This document shows positions 58,629 through 64,000 of a stretch of 64,000 bases of DNA, piece after piece. This stretch comes from Leucaena leucocephala (lineage: Eukaryota > Streptophyta > Magnoliopsida > Fabales > Fabaceae): positions 17,344,501 through 17,408,500 of the forward strand of contig CM073563.1 in assembly GCA_037074615.1 (NCBI GenBank). Direction: 5' to 3'. Made by a program: the position numbers and the translations under genes. Each line of letters starts with the position of its first letter. Position 1 is the stretch's first letter. The notes under the pieces are model-generated. The model had not been told where the DNA came from and did not search any database. It saw only the letters and a list, made by a program, of their open reading frames with translations.

Positions 58629-61012
58629 GATGAGGCAAATACCTTAATAATAAATAATTATATTCATTATACATACTATTAAGTATTTATGACGTGTCAA
58701 GTGGGAGAATTATAAAATCACATCAACAATTTATACAATAACATCAATATAGTAATCATATGAACATGACAATGCAATATAACAATGCACCTGCCCAACT
58801 TGGGCTTATTACTCCTGATCGGACCTACAGGCTAAGTTAAACCTATGTAACTAGTTACTGTACAAGATAACCGATTATGTGATGTGGCTCAGTCAAAACT
58901 CACATAGCACACAATTGTTGGGGTGTCATAGCCTATATTAAAACTGTGGAGGCATTCGGCCCCTCATGTAAGTGTTGGGACAAAGTCTAATGGTCATGCA
59001 TTAATGGAAGCCTAATAACATGGTAAATAAAATAAATCTCTATAACACAACTCATTACCAATATTATGGAACCCAATTATGGAACTTGCTCATAGAGCAT
59101 ATACATTGAATGTAATCATGGAACTATTAACATTTGAAAAGCATATTCATACCCATAATCATATTTCATAGACTCTACAAATCAATTCATGCTATTTACA
59201 AAGGTCATAGTACTCTTCAATCAAAATATAGAATTCTCATTTTCATATTATCAAGTCCCACAAGGCAATTTATAATATTTGATATTGTAGTACTTTAAAT
59301 ATAACTATATATATACACATTATTCATCTTAAAATAACATTTTAGAACCACTCACAAACACAAACTAACATATATAATAAGTAAAAAGTGGTTAAATCTT
59401 GCTAAAGCTAATTAGTGTACTATAAAAGAGGAGCCATGTGCTTTAGACCACAATTCACCAATCAATATGCATAATTAATATAAATGTACATCAATAAGAT
59501 GCTTAATTTACACAATAATATAATTTCAAATAAAAATCCATTTTCTCATCCAACTTTAATTTATCAAAAAATTGTCAATTCATTATCATATCTTAATTTC
59601 TATATTCCAATAACATGATTTAACACATTGAAATTGTAAACATAGAAATTTTCCTCCAATCATAAAAAATTCCTCCGTAATTTGCTCACTTTAATCCTTA
59701 ATAAAAATAATACAATTTCCTCTATTCCTCCAATCACCATTTCAACAGCAATCCTATATTTTTCTTAACTCTATTCTACCTGTTTAAAATTTTATTTAAC
59801 ATTAAACTTCTCAACCTATCCAAAAACCCCAATTTTCAACACTTAAAGTTTCTTCTAAAATTTTAAATATTCACATTTCATCATAAACCTCAAAATTAAT
59901 CCATGCAATAATCAATATCAAATTATTAGATAAATAATCAATTTAATTACATAGACTTAAAATTCTCAATTTTGCCCTAATTTTCAAATCTCACTTATAA
60001 TGCCTATAATCTTTATTCCAATATTAAATCACATCATTTTTAGATTTTAATAATCCATTTGAACTAACTATTAACTCACAATTATTCAATTTAATTAAAA
60101 TCTTCAATTTCTCCAATTAAGGGTTCCAACAAAAATTTTATTTTTAATTTATAAGTTCTACCAACAATTTATACCGATTAAATATTAATTATACCTCTTA
60201 TAAATATAACTCAATTATTAAACTAAAATTTAATTGGTAATCATATATATCTTCTAACATTTAAACTCTAACTCTAAATCTCTTAAATAATATAATAAAA
60301 AAATTTAAAAATAATTAAATATAAGTATTCATTTACCTCTATAATCATATAGTTCTTTTTTTATTGAAAATCTACATTTATTTGTAGCTTTAATTTTTAA
60401 ATTTGTTTTGTTTTTAATCAAATTTATACTGATAAAAAGCTCTCATTCAATAGAAAAATATTTGTGAAATATGTACTTTGGTTTGAAGATTTTAGGAATG
60501 AGAATTAGAGCTCAAGAATATCTCAAAGCTCCAAAAACGGAGCACTTGAAGCTCTACGCGATTGGAAAGGAAGAAGACGAGACGGAGGATGAGAAAGCCG
60601 AAGCGGAGTGTTGTGTGGGTTTTAAAATAGGTGTGGGTCCCACCGTTTTTTTAATTCTATTCTCTCTTTTTATTTTCTTCTTTCATTTTCTTTTATTTTT
60701 TTATTGTACCCCTTTATTTTCCATAAAATATTATTTAAAATTATACCCTTAAAAATATAAATTATTTTTGGGCAATTTCTCTATACTAAATTAATTACAT
60801 GGTAATTTCTAACCATCTTAAAATAATCCATTAAATTCAACTTAATATTAATAAATATATATCATCTTAAATTTTCAATCACATTCTATTATTTTCTTAA
60901 ATTTATTATTCTAGATATCATATAATATATTTGATATAATTTAAATATTAAATTATTTAATAAATTGCACTATAATAATATTTAAATACTATAAACAAAA
61001 ATTAGGATATTA
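58629..61012 (-). other. AT-rich sequence, possible long gypsy LTR remnant
   Basis: Read on the minus strand the block begins TATAATATCCTAATTTTTG at about 61012, which resembles the TGTAATATCC/TGTAACACCC start of some long Ty3/gypsy LTRs. The segment contains blocks (near 58790-58990 and 60480-60650) of the unique-looking but non-coding kind seen in such LTRs. No partner LTR is present, so this is only a suggestion. The 93-codon frame at 60471-60752 is not supported as a gene. Confidence 0.25.
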
Positions 61013-61539
61013 TATGCCCAACCAGACCAAGTACTAGGTGATGGATTGCCCGTTGGTATATAATGCCCTCGTCAGTCAACTATGGATCTACTAGATGAAA
61101 TCCATCACCTCCATGCTACACTAGGTGGTAAAGTTCCAAACACCGTGGGGTGTGTACGAGATTACGTGTAGAACAGAGGATCACAAGGGAATGCTATTAA
61201 ACAACCCTTAAGCCCAGCAAGGAGCAACAACCATCATAGCAACTACAGGACCTACCCCGAATGGTGACCATCCAAAGATCGAAGAGCTCGATGTAGACCA
61301 ATTAGTGACGATCGACCTGATAAGAAGGTCTACATAGGGGCATACTTACCACCTGACGTTCGAGACAGCCTCGTCAACTTCCTACGCCGCAAATATGATT
61401 GCTTCGCCTGGTCTAATGCAGACATGACAAGCATCAACCCCTAACTGATATCACACTAACTCAATGTGGACCCTGCATGCATGCCCCTCAAACAGAAAAG
61501 GCAGAAGTTCGCACCCAATCGTAACATGTTGAATTTGAC
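61013..61539 (+). pseudogene. Ty3/gypsy Tat-type pol fragment (protease-RT linker)
   Basis: Plus-strand pieces read YNALVSQSTMDLLDEIHHLHATL and KVYIGAYLPPDVRDSLVNFLRRKYDCFAW, with stops, then LNVDPACMPLKQKRQKFAPN. The 'YN.L.GR.TL..', 'L..FL..N.D.FAW', 'H.LNVDP...P.KQK.R.F.P.R' pattern lies between protease and RT in the Tat/Ogre lineage. It is short, stop-ridden and ends where the TTATCGA repeat copy 2 begins. Confidence 0.72.
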
Positions 61540-63283
61540 TTTATCACCTAAGAGGAGGAGGTAAGTTAAATAATTTTAAAATTTTTAAAAACTTTAAATA
61601 TATTTAAATGAAATTAAAAAGTAAAGTTTATAATGATATATTCCAAGGAAGAAGTTGATAAATAAATATTACACAATACAATTTATACTAGTTTAACTTA
61701 ATTCAATTGGCCTACGTCTAGTCCCCAAATCTCCTCTAAGTGTTATATTATACAAGATTAGCTGGACTCTTGACACCTCAGTACATTAATCGTGAGAATC
61801 CACTCACTTCCCTTTACAACCCATAATATTACAATTATGAGAATCCCTCTTATTTCCCCTTACTACTCGTAGAGTAATTTTCTATGAGAATCCCTCTCAT
61901 TCCACCTTACAACTTGTAAGGTATTAATTTACTCAAGAGAATCCACTTTTGAGCAACTTAAAAAATGAAAATGTAATTTTATAATTATCTCTCTCAACTA
62001 GAGGAATTATGATAATCACTTAAGCTCATATCTCTTCAAGAATATGGTATGCTCTGAACCAAATAAGAGAAACATAGTGAAACAGATATATAGTTATTGA
62101 ATATGATTGAAGTGCATATTGATATCTCTTGTTTTTATTTATGTCTCCCTAACTTCCTCATTTTGGCTCCTTTTTCTTTTATATTTGGTTCTTTATAATT
62201 TTGTTGAAGTAGTCGTTGATGAATATATTCGTTATTGCTTATGTATACATCTAATGCTTTTGGCTCTATCATTGATCTCTTCGTTTGATCTTGTTTTCGC
62301 TTACAAATGATCTTGAAATATGCTTTAGTAAATATATATAATCAGTGTAAACATAAATCAATTGTTAGAATGAAAGATCAGAATTTGATAAAAGTCTAGT
62401 TTAAAAATCTTTTCATAAATCAACTTGACTTATCAAAGTGATTACCTAAGAGCACCCTTATCGAAAAGGTCTTCGATAAATCGTTGAAGAATTGCATTTG
62501 AAACAATTAAAATCTTATCAAGCAATACTTTAATAATCAGCCTTATCAAAAATTACTTAGATAAATTTTTAATGAATTGCACAGAGATAGTTTATAATTT
62601 ATTAAATAGTTCTTTAATGATAAATCTTTAATGAATTGCACAGAGATAGTTTATAATTTATTAAATAGTTCTTTAATAAATTTCCTTATCTAATAACACT
62701 TTAAAAAATATTCTTTTAAAACATATAATTTTATATTTATCGATATATTTCACAATACATCATTTATCAAAATGTTCTTCTATAAATGAACTTTTTAAAT
62801 ACTTTATTGATAAATACTGAAGAACATTATTTTAAACCTTTTTCAAACAGACTTTTAAACAATATTTGAACTTTCATAATATAACATTATAGCATAATTA
62901 TAAACACATATTCAAAAGATCATTTATTACTTTAGATCAAAATCATAAGATCATCTTTTAACACATTAGAGCAAGTCATAAGATCATAAACTCGACTGAA
63001 TTTATTTATCATATCAGAATAAGCCATGAGCATATAATCATTCAACAAATAATATCATGCTATTCATTTAATCAAATGAAAATAATTCATAAGCTCAACA
63101 ATGCCATTCACAAGACTATCAATCAGATCTTCAATGTAATTCAATTTAAACGTAAAAAGATCTTATCGAAGATCTCTTTAATATATAATTTAATTGAATA
63201 GTTTATCGATAAGAGTATAATGAATTAGACTTTGAATCTTTCATGAATAAACTTTTCTTCATAAATTCAAGATATATCAAACT
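61540..63283. repeat. Dispersed repeat, copy 2 (TTATCGA-rich)
   Basis: TTATCACCTAAGAGGAGGAGGTAAG through the CTTACAACCCATA.. block and the TTATCGA words match copy 1 (39656-41350) with many differences. Copy 2 begins inside a gypsy pol fragment, copy 1 beside a copia RNase H remnant, so both look like independent insertions. The match ends at 63283, where a probable hAT terminus starts. Confidence 0.65.
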
Positions 63284-64000
63284 TAGGGCTGTGCATTGGC
63301 GTCTTAGCTCAGGTGTCCTGTTCTAGTCCCGATAGTTTTGGGAAGGGTCCATCCCGTCTCGAGAAGGACTGGGATGAGACATCTTTGGGTCAGGACAACA
63401 ACAAGTATCAAGATGGGACGGGTTTCAATATGACCCTCATGATGTCCTGTCCTATCCTAATAATTTTTGAATCCCTTTATTATTATTTTTAATTGATACT
63501 CTTTATCAGCTCAATTTCAATCGCCTGTCAATTCCTCAGTAGCCCTATCAAGCTCTTAGCAAACTCTCACTCATCTTCATCAGCTCAGACGCTCACTCCC
63601 CTAAACTCCCCACTCCCCGTATTTGACTTATTCATCATCTGAAACCTAAGGGACAAGTTTTGGTTTGGTGGGATTTTTGGCGTCTATTATCTCTAGTTAC
63701 CGAAGCCAAGAATCGCTCAAGAACAAGTCGTCGGCACGGTTGAAGTTGCAATCGCGCCTCGAGCCAACTGTGGATCGTTGCCCCGCATTTGGGAAGTCGG
63801 TGGATCACTATAACCATCATCTTTATCTTTTTCGGGTTCTTGTTTTGTTGTTTTGGATCTGTAACTTTTGATGTCAATTCTTGTATTTTTATCTTGGTTT
63901 GATGATATCTACAATTTTCTGAGCCTCGGTCTGTTTGTTTCAACATATAGTAGAATTTTTTTTTTGGTTCCCTACTGTTGAGTCCAACCTTTGACATGGA
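63284..64000. mobile_element. Probable hAT-type transposon end, runs off the window
   Basis: TAGGGCTGTGCATTGG resembles hAT terminal inverted repeats. Below it are several GGGACGGG/GTCCCGTC-type words (63330-63460), as in the subterminal regions of many plant hAT elements. The start point is supported by repeat copy 1, which continues ATCAAACCATAGATTATT where this locus switches to TAGGGCTG. The other end and any transposase lie outside the window; ORFs here show no domain. Confidence 0.5.

Noticed and set aside
60471..60752. 93-codon frame with an acidic middle and a very hydrophobic, F-rich tail
   Set aside because: The tail is a T-rich low-complexity tract. There is no domain, and it falls in probable LTR-like sequence.
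63635..63997. 120-codon minus-strand frame at the window end
   Set aside because: No recognisable domain; antisense to a probable hAT leader, with low-complexity composition.

Overview
The window is nuclear DNA of a flowering plant, probably a eudicot. The genes it holds are plant families with GT-AG introns: an APO-family organelle protein, a broken NSE2/MMS21 SUMO ligase and a plant mitochondrial-type protein. The rest is AT-rich intergenic sequence packed with old transposable elements. I see no operons, bacterial genes, tRNA, rRNA or CRISPR.

Positions 1-22179 are a cluster of one Ty1/copia family whose LTRs are about 1.7-2.0 kb and begin TGTTGGAAA..ATGCCCTAGGGGC, as in the Angela/BARE1 lineage. 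Copy A (1-7396, + strand) has a gutted 5' LTR and leader, a gag-pol frame with seven stops, and a complete 3' LTR. A CACTA transposase fragment (7400-8618) separates it from copy B (8624-11197, -), which is a 3' LTR plus the end of pol. Copy C (11198-18450, -) has a 3' LTR, gag-pol, leader, PBS and a 77-bp stub of its 5' LTR. A solo LTR (20497-22179) has a perfect 5-bp target duplication. A broken Mutator-type transposase follows (22551-23725).

Positions 23.7-30.6 kb are AT-rich, with an NSE2/MMS21 pseudogene (26397-27530), a degenerate GTTGTTATT repeat field (28.0-28.96 kb) and a second MULE-like remnant. The best gene is APO4-like: a non-coding first exon near 30.67-30.85 kb and coding exons 32917-33176 and 33829-34528. 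A solo LTR sits in its first intron. Next come a decayed copia pol (37.8-39.65 kb) and a TTATCGA-rich repeat (39.65-42.3 kb) that recurs at 61.5-63.3 kb.

Positions 43756-51136 are a second copy of the APO4 first exon and first intron, without the coding exons. A Ty3/gypsy element (44374-50245) is inserted in it, and a 1.23-kb TRIM-like LTR element (46935-48168) is inserted in that. Because each copy preserves the other's empty site, the insertion boundaries and order can be read directly. A 1790-bp non-autonomous Mutator-like element with 120-bp tandem repeats in its arms and a perfect 9-bp target duplication follows (51761-53550). Three 224-bp tandem repeats then abut a three-exon gene for a probable mitochondrial protein (54520-56695) that carries an apparent 1-bp frameshift. 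The end of the window holds short duplications, possible gypsy LTR sequence, a Tat-type gypsy pol fragment, the second TTATCGA repeat and the start of a probable hAT element.

I do not find a new biological system. What is unusual is the nested, internally calibrated transposon history, the repeat-built regulatory regions, and the uniform C-to-T nonsense decay.
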